Assembly (NCBI RefSeq): GCF_040412425.1 | Contig: NC_089782.1 | Span: 24,112,622-24,176,621, forward strand | DNA length: 64,000 nucleotides | DNA from: Macrobrachium rosenbergii | Taxonomy: Eukaryota > Arthropoda > Malacostraca > Decapoda > Palaemonidae | Direction of reading: 5' to 3' | Part shown: piece after piece, positions 35,406 through 47,277 of the stretch | Layout of the letters: every line of letters begins with the position of its first letter | Numbering within the stretch: position 1 is the stretch's first letter | Translations under genes and position numbers: made by a program | Notes under the pieces: generated by a model | What the model was told of the DNA's origin: nothing | The model's database searches: none | Seen by the model: the letters and a program-made list of their open reading frames with translations, nothing else

Positions 35406-35459
35406 TATTATTTCAAAGGTAGAATAAGTGGATATTAAAGGACGTTTGTAGCTGCACTG

Positions 35460-35542
<83 letters not shown>
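35460..35542. repeat. (TA)n microsatellite
   Basis: About 41 TA units. It borders the start of the possible Helentron-like remnant. Confidence 0.95.
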
Positions 35543-35545
<3 letters not shown>

Positions 35546-36633
35546 ACATATATATTATATAAGTGAATGTCTGTATATTTGTTTAGACTATAGAAATCAA
35601 ACCTTGACAGATTCAAACAAAATTTTGCACATGGCCTCTGTGTCACCCCAGAAAGGTTTATAACAAAATCGCTTCATACCCCAATGAACATACAAACAAA
35701 GATAAAACAACCGAAATTTTTCGTTTACGTCACCTTTTCATTCAATTGCTTTATGGATTAAATTCATTTCACCTAGCGCTCCACCTTTTCTTCTATGCCC
35801 ATATCAGACGTATGCTTAACCTACAACAATAAAACCCTATAACATCAATTTTTATCAAATTTGCATGAATTTTGATCATTCTTTATGATAATAATTAATT
35901 GTTTAACTATTACCTCGATAAAATCTACACTGAAAACCTAAATTGATCATTTCTTTCCAGTAAGCGGGTCTGCACATGCGTAGTAGTGGCTAAACCTGAC
36001 ACTTTCAACCAGCAGAAACCACCACCAAACCCTCCCCACCCTCCTCTCTCACTGTCTCTGTCTCTGTCCCTCTCAAGGCATCACTCAAACAATTTGGAGC
36101 AAATCTATTTCTATCTATGAGGTTTATTACTAAATTATTACCTACAGTGGAACCAGCAATTTACAATGCAATTTAGTGGTGCAGCATCTGGATCGAGGAA
36201 CGAAAAATCATTAGTGGTATCTTTTGGTATAGTTTCATTATAAGAGTTGAGATGATATATCACTATATCTCAAATGATTCCTAATTTTGATATCTAAGCC
36301 TTTTGCAAGAATAGATGCCAAAACAGGAATACATATCGAAAAATAACAGTTAATTTTGCATACACGACATCTGCCAACCGCTTCATCACGTGAAAGCGAT
36401 AATCACAAGAGTCATTTTACCCCACCCGTTCATGCATGTGGTTGGAAGACATCATGATATAATAAGTAAATAAACACATTCTCTCTTTGCACGGCGTTAA
36501 AATGGTCGTCTCACATGATCCTACGTCATTTATTACATGATCCCGCCAACATCGTGTGGAAGGCAACACGTTGTTGGCTGTGCTGTTAACTTTTTGTGGA
36601 GCCTATTTCCTCCGAAACACGCAGGTCTTATAT

Positions 36634-36782
36634 AGGCCAAGGAGAACAAGGTCACCCCAAATTTATCGCCTCCACCATCTAGCATCGTATCTTAGGCAAC
36701 AGCTCACTGCAGCAATTCACCTGCTGACGCAATAAGGAGGTAATCATCATAAAAATTGACCAGACTTCTCTTGGCCTTGGGT
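36634..36782 (+). repeat. Dispersed repeat C, copy C1
   Basis: Matches the reverse complement of 53720-53919. Shared segments include GGCCAAGGAGAACAAGGTC, GTATCTTAG, TCACCTGCTGACGCAATAAG + GAGGTA, and a CTCTTGGCCTTGGG-like end. The type of element is unknown. Confidence 0.75.
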
Positions 36783-36783
36783 G

Positions 36784-36791
36784 TATATAAG
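36784..36791 (+). promoter_or_regulatory. TATA-box-like TATATAAG
   Basis: TATATAAG lies just after repeat C1, with a TCATTC initiator-like site about 13-18 bp downstream. If C1 is part of an LTR this could be its core promoter, but TATA motifs are common by chance in AT-rich DNA. Confidence 0.2.
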
Positions 36792-37635
36792 AATATCGTT
36801 CATTCACCATCCTAGCATTCTCTAAAACTACCAAGACCTGTTCAAGAATCATCTACAATTGACCATCACATGCTAGCATGAAATTAGGTCCTCAAAGGCT
36901 CTCTCGAATCTCCTCTCACTCTCTCTCTCCTCTCTTTTAACTCTCTCTTCTCTCTCTTGTTGGGTCAACGAATGGAATTTCCTCATTAATTCGTCCGTTT
37001 CATCTCCGTTTTAACTTTTCCGGAATTCGTTACAGCGACGTGACGTTACGGTATTTTCGTTAAACAGACGGTTTAATGGGAAGTTTTTGCAATTTTGAAA
37101 ACCAGTTACTGTTCAAGTTACCAAACTAAAATGTGACTTATAAATAACGTGTTTTTTTCTAGTGATGGAAAGCCTTAAAGGAAGCCATAGTAAAGTAAGT
37201 AAGGCCCTATGACAGAAAACCAACTGTATGGAAAATTCAGAAAATGTAGAATGATGTCACATACAGCAAATATTTCAAAATACCAAAGACATCATTAGCA
37301 ATTTAAATCCTGAAGACAAATTCAGAGCCACGTTAAAAACGTGCCTATATAACGAGGACTACGACTATTTATACAACAGATATTTCTCCATAATGAATAC
37401 AGTATGACTTTCAGGCTAAATGGAAACTGGAGCCACGATGAGCAGAACAAAGCAAGATGAGTGTACATTACTTTCTTTGGGGGTAATGTGGCGTAGGGTT
37501 AAGCGATTTTATTTGTTGTGAGGTTTCTGTACATATGCTAATGTACCACGCTTATTAAACCTGTACATACACAGATTTTTTATAAATATATACCTTATAG
37601 TTTTCCCGGGCAGCGACAGGTTGGTCAGCTAGTAC

Positions 37636-38400
<765 letters not shown>

Positions 38401-38407
38401 TTCATAA

Positions 38408-38650
<243 letters not shown>

Positions 38651-38808
38651 ATATACAAATCTAAAAGGAAAACACATCTAAACTTAACCTCAAGGTTACA
38701 AAAGAAAGGAACGACAGGGGAAAAAATAATAAAGCGTACATTAACTCCACATAACACTTCAAAATGTTGATGTGTTACACAAATAACACGAACAGATAAA
38801 CAAAAACA

Positions 38809-38868
38809 AAAAGTCTCTGTCTCTATTCTCGTCGGACCCTGACATTTAACTGTCAGCGAGAGACTTTA
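38809..38868. repeat. Nested hairpin
   Basis: AAAGTCTCT (38809-) pairs with AGAGACTTT ending near 38868, and CTGACA/TGTCAG pairs inside it around 38838-38855. A weak stem-loop candidate. Confidence 0.5.
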
Positions 38869-39810
38869 AAATATGGGTTTCTAATCGGGGAATGTGGCAG
38901 GTTGGAAAGACCTCCACTGACAGTTATTAGCCAGGTGCTGGAAATTAGATTTTACACCCCTTGTTTTTCTTATTTTATTTTTATTTTACTTTATTATTTT
39001 TTTTTTTGGGGGCCTCTCGTCGAGCAAACTGACATTAGCTTTACAGCAAGGAAAATGTCGTGAGTTCTCTCTTAAAGGTGTTTGGAATGAACAAGAATTT
39101 CTGATTTTTTTTCTTAATCTACTTCTTAAATATTTCTTACGTCTGTCTGTTTGCCTGTCTTCAATTATCGGTTATTTGCTATATTCTGGTTCTATTTGTT
39201 CCTTTTTCCACATACATATTCTTTAACATGGAACCTTAGTTAATAAGTTAACGGTCTTTTTGGTTTGTTTCATATCCATGTAAGTACATTAATAATATTA
39301 ATACTAATAAACTATTCCTTTCACCAGCGTAATCTATGTCAAATTCCCAGGCAATGGATCATCATCAATAACTTGAAGATAAATATATTGCCCCGCTTGA
39401 GATGCATTTATGCACGGACACGGCACTAACTCATCGAAAGGCAATTTATATCAATAATGAAGCCGAAAGGACAATACAAAATGATAAATCAGCCATTAAT
39501 ATGAATTACAACAGATGTACTTTATCCATTAACAACCTTCTGAGATAAAAACTATGGTCACAGAGACAAACGGCCAGAGAGTCATTGCAATCAAGCAGAG
39601 GACTTCGAGATCATTCGTTCAGACAAAGACGCAGAGAGAGCGTCGCATTGCAAAAGGGTCAGGTTCCTGGGTTATTTCGTCCAGCTTGGTTTCGGAATCC
39701 ACATCAATCAGTAAATCCTGAAGTCCAAGAAATATGAAAGTATCCTACTGTTCGCTTCCTCTGTGTTTCCTACATGTTTAAAGTTGTTTGTATAAGAGAA
39801 TTCAAGTGAG

Positions 39811-39815
<5 letters not shown>
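38869..39815. other. Unassigned sequence
   Basis: Poly(T)-rich around 38965-39005. Otherwise nothing recognised. Confidence 0.5.
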
Positions 39816-39816
<1 letters not shown>

Positions 39817-39872
<56 letters not shown>

Positions 39873-39913
39873 TGTGTGTGTGTGTGTGTGTGTGAGAGAG
39901 AAAGAGAGAGAGA
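39817..39913. repeat. (CT)n-(GT)n-(GA)n compound microsatellite
   Basis: A CT array (39817-39867), a GT run (39871-39892) and a short GA run. Confidence 0.95.
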
Positions 39914-40052
39914 TTTAAGAAGTAGCTATGCCCATCTTAGGTAACTAAACAAGGTTTTATTGAAAATACGTACATATTCAACAAAACTGACGCACAAATA
40001 ATAATCTATTTCCAACTATAAGTCTCCCTCTTCCCGATACATATCTAGGTCA

Positions 40053-40289
40053 GTGATCCTTTCTGAAATATGGGCAGACGTAATCACAGCAGGCACAAGC
40101 ACACCTTCAAAGTGCTATTCTTGCTCCGATAAAATATCTACAACTTATTGTTCCAAAACAAATAAACCATTTCGACGATATGGCCTGCTTTCAGGAGTTA
40201 AATTTAAAGATTGTTTTATTACAGTCAGCTATTACAAAGGGAAGTTAATTTTAATAGGGAAGACACCTTTAAAAATAGATAACGTATGA
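40053..40289 (+). CDS. Small uncharacterised ORF (78 aa), doubtful
   Basis: This frame is not explained by a simple repeat. It reads ...CYSCSDKISTTYCSKTNKPF..., so it has a Cys-x2-Cys pair and a later Cys, and ends ...LIGKTPLKIDNV. I do not recognise a family. There is no visible core promoter or splice context, and AT-rich DNA gives frames of this length by chance. It is most likely non-coding. Confidence 0.12.
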   Translation: MILSEIWADVITAGTSTPSKCYSCSDKISTTYCSKTNKPFRRYGLLSGVKFKDCFITVSYYKGKLILIGKTPLKIDNV

Positions 40290-40920
40290 AACATCGTCTC
40301 TCGTCAATAAATAGACAAAAGCAGATCAATAAAAGGCAAACACATAAATAAAAGCGAACACCGTTTACCTATTGTTTTGTGCTGGCAGAGAAATAACATT
40401 TAATAACATATGTGCGCAGAGGCCGTATACAAAAAGAAAACCTGTACTGAACAAAGTTGTTTTCCAACGGAACACTCACTTTTCTGCCCCCCACCCCACC
40501 CCACCCCCACCCCACTACGCAAAAGCCAAAGACAATTGAAAAAAATTCATGACAGAAACACATGTAACCTAAATTTTTGTAGACATTTCGGAATAAATAC
40601 GAGATCTATTGGTCACTTTTACCCTCTACAGATTTATTTGTACTAGCCACAATAACCTCTTAACTTGGCGATTTCTTCATACTCTCCTGAATACACTTGT
40701 CACTAAGAGAAACCTTGAATCCGCAAAGGGCACCAAACGGATGCTTTGTAGCGAGAAGCGAATCCAAAAATTGTGAAGAAATCGAAAAGTTTAAAGGTCA
40801 TTCTAGTTAATAACAGAAATGCACTTTAGAGTAAATAAATTAGGTATTGTTTTCCAGCCTGACTTTAAATTAGAAATGTAACTTTTACTTTATATATGTA
40901 TATGTTTAAGAAGTGCTCGC
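40290..40920. other. Unassigned sequence with a C-rich tract
   Basis: A CCCCACCCCACCCCACCCCC-like tract lies at about 40487-40515, G-rich on the minus strand and a possible G-quadruplex former there. Nothing else recognised. Confidence 0.55.
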
Positions 40921-40929
40921 AGGAAAAGG

Positions 40930-41000
40930 TGAAAGGAAAGATGGTAGACCATCTTTTCCTTTTCTGACCTGATCACAGTAACGGTTACTGTGATCAGGTC
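40930..41000. repeat. Two adjacent hairpins
   Basis: First hairpin: GAAAGGAAAGATGGT, AG, ACCATCTTTTCCTTTTC (40931-40964, one extra base). Second: GACCTGATCACAGTAAC (40966-40982), G, and its exact reverse complement (40984-41000), a perfect 17 bp-arm palindrome. They are one base apart. Confidence 0.9.
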
Positions 41001-41064
41001 TTGAATAAAGCACAGGGTCTTTCTTTGTTTATATGTGTCACGGGACCATTGGGGTACTGGATGA

Positions 41065-41096
<32 letters not shown>

Positions 41097-41113
41097 ATGT
41101 AAGTGTGTGTATA

Positions 41114-41208
<95 letters not shown>
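41065..41208. repeat. (TATG)n-(TA)n compound microsatellite
   Basis: Degenerate TATGTATA units then about 45 TA units. Ends exactly at the left boundary of foldback E2. Confidence 0.95.
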
Positions 41209-41210
<2 letters not shown>

Positions 41211-41460
41211 CAGGACTTCATTTAAAACACGATGGTATCTAGCGGAGATTTTTATTCAAAAATAGTTGCAAGCATTCAGTGAACTTTCTGTCCTCATCGT
41301 CTGGTACGGCTACCAGACGATGAGGACAGAAAAGTCCTTGAAAGCTTGTAACTCATTCTGAATCGAAATCTCCACTAGATACCACCCTGTTTAATTGATG
41401 TCCTATTACTAATTGAATTAATGCACAGAACAATCGCGCAAGTGATCAAATTTATTATAG
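41209..41460 (-). mobile_element. Foldback element, family E, copy E2
   Basis: The outer arms (41209-41277 and about 41342-41411) pair imperfectly. The inner arms 41283-41306 and 41311-41335 pair almost perfectly around a CGGC loop. On the plus strand the inner region reads GATGAGGAC, AGAAAA, GTCC, TTGAAAGCTTGTAACT, as in E1. The outer sequence 41395-41455 matches the reverse complement of 2290-2345. Confidence 0.75.
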
Positions 41461-41888
41461 ACAGGGAGACTGATGGAAGAAGACTTCACGAGGACTTCAT
41501 GACAAAAGCAAGAATAAGCTTTACATTTATTGTATCAATAAATGTAATGCAAGTAGGTGCATGAGCAGAATGAACTGACTAACTACTCCTGAAAGCAAAT
41601 CTCAACATCCACGCCGACAGAATTCCGCAATTGAAAAGCAACAAAAGCGATGATAACAGCGTTTATGGCTAAGGGAAAACGTCACTCAGCGAAGCCAACT
41701 TGATCCTCGGGCTAATCCGGGCCGGCGGGACAGAAGCCCCTTTTATTTCGCCTTTAGAAAATCTCTCATCCTCGATAGTGGCCAATTAGATACAATGCGA
41801 GAGTTCCAGATGGAGTTTTCATTCGGGCGTTTTATCTTTCATTGGATAACCTCAATGACTATTAAGTTTTCGTGAAGCATCTGTGCGG
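41461..41888. other. Unassigned sequence
   Basis: No gene or repeat recognised. Confidence 0.5.
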
Positions 41889-42322
41889 TTTTTAGTTTCT
41901 GAAAAGAAAGCTATTGTGCCGGCTTTGTCTGTCCGTCCGCACTTTATTCTGCCCGCACTTTTTCTGTCCGCACTGTATCTGTCCGCACCTTTTCCTGTCC
42001 GCACTTTTTCTGTCCGCCCTCAGATCTTAAAAGCTACTGAGGCAAGAGGGCTGCAAACTAGTATGTTGATCATCCACACTCCAATCATCAAACATACCAA
42101 ATTGCAGCCCTCTAGCCTCAGTAGTTTTTATTTTACTTAAAGTTAAATTTAGCCATAATCGTGCTTCTGGCAACGATATAGGATAGTCCACCACTGGGCC
42201 GTGGTTAAAGTTTCTTGGGCCGCGGCTCAAACAGCATTATACCGAGACAACCGAAAGATAGATATATTTTCGGTGGCCTTGATTATACGCTGCAGCGGCT
42301 GTACAGAAAACTCGATTCCGCC
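41889..42322 (-). mobile_element. Family A foldback repeat, copy A3, expanded tail
   Basis: On the minus strand this runs from a diverged 5' part (ending the plus strand at ATTCCGCC; the GCGC hairpin is not intact) through the AATCAAGGCCACCGAA block and palindrome to the CAAAGCCGGCACAATAG end. The tail unit GGACAGAAAAAGTGC (plus strand GCACTTTTTCTGTCC) is repeated about five times at 41928-42021, against one to two times in A2 and A5. The tail is therefore a variable tandem repeat. Confidence 0.85.
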
Positions 42323-42654
42323 TTGTTAAATTCCTTTCTTAGGACGTATGAGAGAGCGACAATCTCTTAGCCGGGTATGATAGGGAACTCTTGCAAGCGA
42401 ATCTCCTTTGGAATTTAGCAATCTAACTTCATTCAATAACGCAGACTGACTGGAGTGAATCTAGCATTGCCAAAAAAATTAAAACAACAAAAATAAAATC
42501 AAAATGATGTCTTAAAGTTAGCAACATGGAGACAAGAACAATGATTTTAACATGCAAACCTACTAAAAGTCGCCTTTTCAGTGATATACAGTATATCAAT
42601 TATTGATGTTTCCTTAATCCATTAGTGTAATTTTGAGTATGGTTACAATAGTGA

Positions 42655-42655
<1 letters not shown>
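42323..42655. other. Unassigned sequence
   Basis: No feature recognised. Confidence 0.5.
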
Positions 42656-42657
<2 letters not shown>

Positions 42658-42751
<94 letters not shown>

Positions 42752-42796
42752 TAAAATACATATAATACATATATAGTATACATAAAATATATATAT

Positions 42797-42834
<38 letters not shown>

Positions 42835-42895
42835 CTGTATATATATATATATATACATTATATATAAATATATATATATACATACACACACACAC
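42658..42895. repeat. (TA)n-(GATA)n compound microsatellite
   Basis: A TA array, then about eleven GATA units (42706-42750), then more TA-rich sequence ending in CACACACACA. Confidence 0.95.
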
Positions 42896-43265
42896 GTCAG
42901 TAACAAAAGGAAACAGAACTCCAGTCCTTGGGTTAGAAAAGTCAACGACCTTCCTTCTGCGACGTCAGCGTCCTCTCATTCCAATGCTAAATCTTGGGAG
43001 GTCGCGGCGGTCTATGTCCCTTTTAGGATAACATTAGTTCGAAGGGAATGACAACGGCAGCAGCGGCAGTAAAAGAAACGAGCGCCACTCTCCATTACGG
43101 GGGCGGGGCACACGGCCCACGTTCCCAGTGACGCCACATCCAAATGGTCAGCTAACGTTGGAGGTTTAGGATACATACATGCATACGCAGGCTCAGATAC
43201 ACAGTACACTCGCGAACAAACGGCAGAGTTATATGCATTCTTATTAATGAATTACGCTTTGATGT
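42896..43265. other. Unassigned, less AT-rich sequence
   Basis: Relatively GC-rich stretch (e.g. GGGGGCGGGGC near 43100). No domain in its frames. Confidence 0.5.
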
Positions 43266-43299
43266 ATGCATGTACTGTATACAGTATAAATACACAAAA

Positions 43300-43326
43300 C
43301 TTTATTTATATATATATATAAACAAC

Positions 43327-43402
<76 letters not shown>

Positions 43403-43435
43403 CTACATACACACATACATGTATATACATATTTA

Positions 43436-43484
<49 letters not shown>

Positions 43485-43485
43485 A
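43300..43485. repeat. Two (TA)n arrays
   Basis: TA arrays at about 43335-43400 and 43444-43482. The Tyr-Ile frame running out of them is an artefact. Confidence 0.95.
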
Positions 43486-43712
43486 CTGTATATATACGCA
43501 CAAATACAGAAACACACACACATGTACTTCCGAATGCCGCATCAGACGAACATGAAAAGTGAAACTTCTCTCTCAATTAAAAGAAAAAAAAAGTTTTCTC
43601 GGCAAAAGGAAAAAGAAAGTATAAGACGACCTTCTTTTTTACGAATCCATCCTAGCATCTGGGGACTTCTGTACCCTCAGGCTGTTCCTACGATGCTGTA
43701 AATCGTAAATTA

Positions 43713-43886
43713 CGCAGACAGACTGACAGACTGGCAGACTGACAGACTGACAGACTGGCAGACAGACAGACTGACAGACAGACAGACTGGCAGACTGACA
43801 TACTGACAGACAGACAGACTGGCAGACTGACAGACTGACAGACTGACAGACAGACAGACTGACAGACAGACAGACAGACAGAGACC
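43713..43886. repeat. (CAGACTGA/CAGA)n minisatellite
   Basis: About twenty units of CAGACTGA and CAGACAGA with GGCAGACT variants. Opposite-strand frames read as repeated Ser-Val-Cys-Leu/Gln peptides and are artefacts. Confidence 0.95.
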
Positions 43887-43999
43887 GGAATAGAAAAGAT
43901 CTCCCTTTGCTGTACAATCCTTGACGTGTGCAATTAGCAAGTTGAATTGGCTTGGATTGTAAGGCGAGAAGTACCTCGATGCCCTGAAGGAAGGTAGAA

Positions 44000-44300
44000 A
44001 GGAGGAGGAAGAGGAGAAGGAGGAGGAGGAGGAGGAGGAGGAGGAAAGGGAGAGGCAGAAATAGGCGTATTCATCATTCTACGATCTCCTGCAGATGTGA
44101 ACTTCTTCGCGGAGGAGTAGAAAGACAGGAAGAAGAATAGAGAAAAAGAGGGAAAAGTGGATAACAAATGTATATGGTGGGCGAAATGGAAAAAAAAATA
44201 TTAGATTACAAATAAACGGGAGAGAGGAGAGAAACAAGAAAAAATGACACTGGGAAAGAAAAGAGGAAGAAAATGAAGAGAAACAAGAGGGGGGGGGGAG
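44000..44300. repeat. Purine-rich block with (GGA)n
   Basis: A GGA array at about 44018-44045, then A/G-rich sequence to a G9 run near 44291. Confidence 0.85.
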
Positions 44301-44419
44301 GGAGGAGAAGAGTGATGACTGCATCACAAGCTCCCAAAGCACTGATGCGATCGATTGATGACGGATCTACTCCCCCTTACCCCCTGACCCCCGTCCACAC
44401 ACCGGTTATAGTATGGGTG

Positions 44420-44421
44420 GC

Positions 44422-44454
<33 letters not shown>

Positions 44455-44470
44455 GAGAGAGAGAGAGAGT
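44420..44470. repeat. (GA)n microsatellite
   Basis: About 24 GA units with one GC interruption. Confidence 0.95.
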
Positions 44471-44514
44471 CGTTATAGTGAGAAACTATAAAAGAACAAA
44501 AACGTTTTCAAAAC

Positions 44515-44912
44515 AAACGTCGCTGATTACAATCAACGCCGGTTTCTGACTACTTTTTAAAACCGGTTTCCAGCATATTTATTCCAACGTCAGTTTCTGA
44601 CACCGTTACTTTATTTTCACGCGGGATTTTGACTCAGTTGCTCCAACGCCTGTTTTTGGCATTTTCACATTTTACCGTTTTCTGACACTTTTTAACGCCG
44701 GTTTATAACGCTCTTTAACTCGAGTTTCTGACACCTTTTTTCAACACCGATTTCTGACACTTTTTCAGTTTTCGGATATTTCTTTTAACGGTGATTTTGA
44801 CATTTTTTTTCTAAATTCCGGTATCCTACACATTTTTTCAACGACTTTTCACAGAATCTTTCCTTGATATTTCAGCACCGTTTACTAAAACATTTTTCTA
44901 ATGCTGACGTAA
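44515..44912. repeat. Degenerate ~30 bp minisatellite (AACGCCGGTTTCTGACAC)
   Basis: About thirteen diverged units related to AACGCCGGTTTCTGACACTT followed by a T-rich end. Confidence 0.85.
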
Positions 44913-45179
44913 ATACACTTTGTGCTAAACCAGTTCAGATTTTAATAATACTAATCAAAAGAGAAAATATTGCGGATGGAGCAGGAGAGAGAGAGAGAGA
45001 GATCAAAGGTTCATACCCGGTAATGAGTATTTTTGAAATTTGAATGTTTCTTTCAAACAACCATCAATGTTTACGTGACCCCTAGAATCTCGAAACTCCC
45101 CTTCGAAGTATAACCTTAAAAATTCGCGTCAAATCAGACGCGCAACGTAAAGTATGACCATACGTCAGACTTTCCCCTT

Positions 45180-45182
<3 letters not shown>

Positions 45183-45215
<33 letters not shown>
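45183..45215. repeat. (GA)n microsatellite
   Basis: About 16 GA units. Confidence 0.95.
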
Positions 45216-45216
<1 letters not shown>

Positions 45217-45332
45217 CATCATTTCGTTTAGTATGCATCTATTACAAGGGATGATGGTTGAAGTCTTATACTTTCCTCCGCTTCCAGTTCCAACGATATG
45301 TAACAACTTTTTCTCACCAAAGGAAACAAATG

Positions 45333-45520
<188 letters not shown>

Positions 45521-45824
45521 TGCGTATTAATATCATATGTACTGTGTATAATGTATGTGTAAGCATGTATGTAAGTATGTACACGTGTGTAAGTTACAAA
45601 ACTAGAATGTATATATGTATGCAAGACACAAATTCTTTACCACTCTGGTACCATCCCTCTTCTAAGGGCAAAACCGTATGGTGTTAAAATATGCATACTG
45701 ATGCATATAAATATGGATGAATAATGACGTGCGCGTTTATACATCTGTTTGTATAGATTTCACCATACAGATTTTCTCCTGAAGAGGGATGGCGCCAGTG
45801 GTAGAGAATTCGGTTCTTACCGTG

Positions 45825-45870
45825 TATATATATATATATATAGTACATAACAGTTTTGTCACTTATACAC

Positions 45871-45947
<77 letters not shown>

Positions 45948-46000
45948 TATACATATGTATGTATGTATGTATATGTATGTATATGTGTGTATGTGTATTT

Positions 46001-46084
<84 letters not shown>
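45825..46084. repeat. (TA)n field with TATG centre
   Basis: TA arrays at about 45873-45940 and 46003-46083 around a GTATGTATGTATATG stretch. Confidence 0.95.
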
Positions 46085-46085
<1 letters not shown>

Positions 46086-46142
46086 GTGCGTGTGTACTAT
46101 ATGTAAGTGTGTGCGTGTGTATGTGTGTATATAGACGTAAAA

Positions 46143-46314
46143 ATATTTATACATTTCCAAAAGGTCCACCTATGCGTTCATACATCTCTGCTGGACCTTC
46201 TGACTATGATGTGTGTGTGTGTGTGTGTGTACGTATAAATAAACGTACAGTATTTATATATTTCCAAAAGATCCACCAATGCGTTCATACATATCAGCTG
46301 GACGCTCTGACGAA
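46143..46314. repeat. Two-unit ~110 bp tandem duplication with (GT)n
   Basis: ATTTCCAAAAGGTCCACC and TGCGTTCATACAT (46153-46185) recur at 46259-46295. A GT run at 46211-46232 lies between the copies. Confidence 0.85.
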
Positions 46315-46656
46315 AATGATCGATTTCCTGACGGACGAGAGCTGACTTGAAAACCTGACGAAGAAGTTGCAACAACAGATTGACTGGACACTTGAACAAA
46401 GTAAAGTCAACTTTAGAAACATGTCAAAAATTGGAAAGCCGTCAAGTTCTGCTTGGACGTTTCAAGTTTTGTCTAGTCTTTCGAATATTTTAAGGTCTCC
46501 AAGGAACAAAAAAGATGTCGGTCTTCCTCTGGGACAGCTGCAGCCCTATTGCACCGAAATTCTCAATTTTTGGTTTTATGTTTCTGCTTGTTTCACGGCG
46601 AGATATTTTACCCAAGTGACCTGCCCTATTTCGCTTATTCATTGTGAATACATGCA

Positions 46657-46661
46657 TTATG

Positions 46662-46736
<75 letters not shown>
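46657..46736. repeat. (AAT)n microsatellite
   Basis: About 25 AAT units, immediately upstream of the foldback at 46753. Confidence 0.95.
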
Positions 46737-46752
46737 GCCCGAATCAATAAAA

Positions 46753-46847
46753 TGGTGAAGAAATCTACAATGGTGTAAGTATAAATATATTTTGTATACA
46801 TATTAATATATATATTTACACTTACGCCACTGTGGATTTCTTCATCA
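46753..46847. mobile_element. Foldback element with ~41 bp arms
   Basis: TGGTGAAGAAATCTACAATG... (46753-46793) pairs with ...CACTGTGGATTTCTTCATCA (46807-46847), about 36 of 41 by eye, with a short AT loop. On the minus strand it begins CTGATGAAGAAATCCACAGT. It is flanked by AAT units on both sides. Confidence 0.75.
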
Positions 46848-46984
46848 GTAATAATAATAATGATAATAATACGAAAAACCAGGAAAAGTCATTATTAAAT
46901 TTCCCATCAAGACCCATACCGACTTTTGTTTTTCATTCAGTTGAAAAGCCGATGGAACATTACCCTAATGTCCTAATCTAGCCC

Positions 46985-47220
46985 AGACCCGATGGAAAAT
47001 AAGAGGGTGGAAGTAGTAATGTTTAATTGCCTCCTAAGAGATGAAAAGACTGCTGGAGTCGGAAAAACGAAAGCAGTAACTAAATTCCAAAGGCTGAAGT
47101 ACAGATAAGACGGTGGAAGAAGTAATAAGCAATGTTTAACACTACCCTAAAGGGTGAAAAGATTTTAGGGTCAGGAAAACGAAAGCAGCAACAAAACTCC
47201 AAAGCTTGAAGGCACAGACC
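46985..47220. repeat. Two-unit ~108 bp tandem duplication
   Basis: AGGGTGGAAGTAGTAATG... GATGAAAAGA... GGAAAAACGAAAGCAG recurs as GACGGTGGAAGAAGTAATAA... GGTGAAAAGA... GGAAAACGAAAGCAG. Confidence 0.75.
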
Positions 47221-47277
47221 TCCAAGGTCTACCAACACACAACCTCAGCATGACCCGATCCCCTAGCCGTGTTGGAA

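Larger units (their letters stand above)
35543..37633 (+). mobile_element. Possible decayed Helentron-like (rolling-circle) element
   Basis: The left edge reads AAGTGAATGTCTGTATATTT then GATTCAAACAAAATTTTGCA. The right edge reads TTTTCCCGGGCAGCGACAGG then TTGGTCAGCTAGT at 37601-37633, like the CCCGGGCAACGCCGGG...CTAGT ends I associate with invertebrate Helitron/Helentron-type repeats. Both edges abut (TA)n arrays. The interior has no helicase or Rep frame, and it contains a separate dispersed repeat (C1, 36634-36782). Pairing these two edges as one element is inference; they could be unrelated fragments. Confidence 0.35.
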
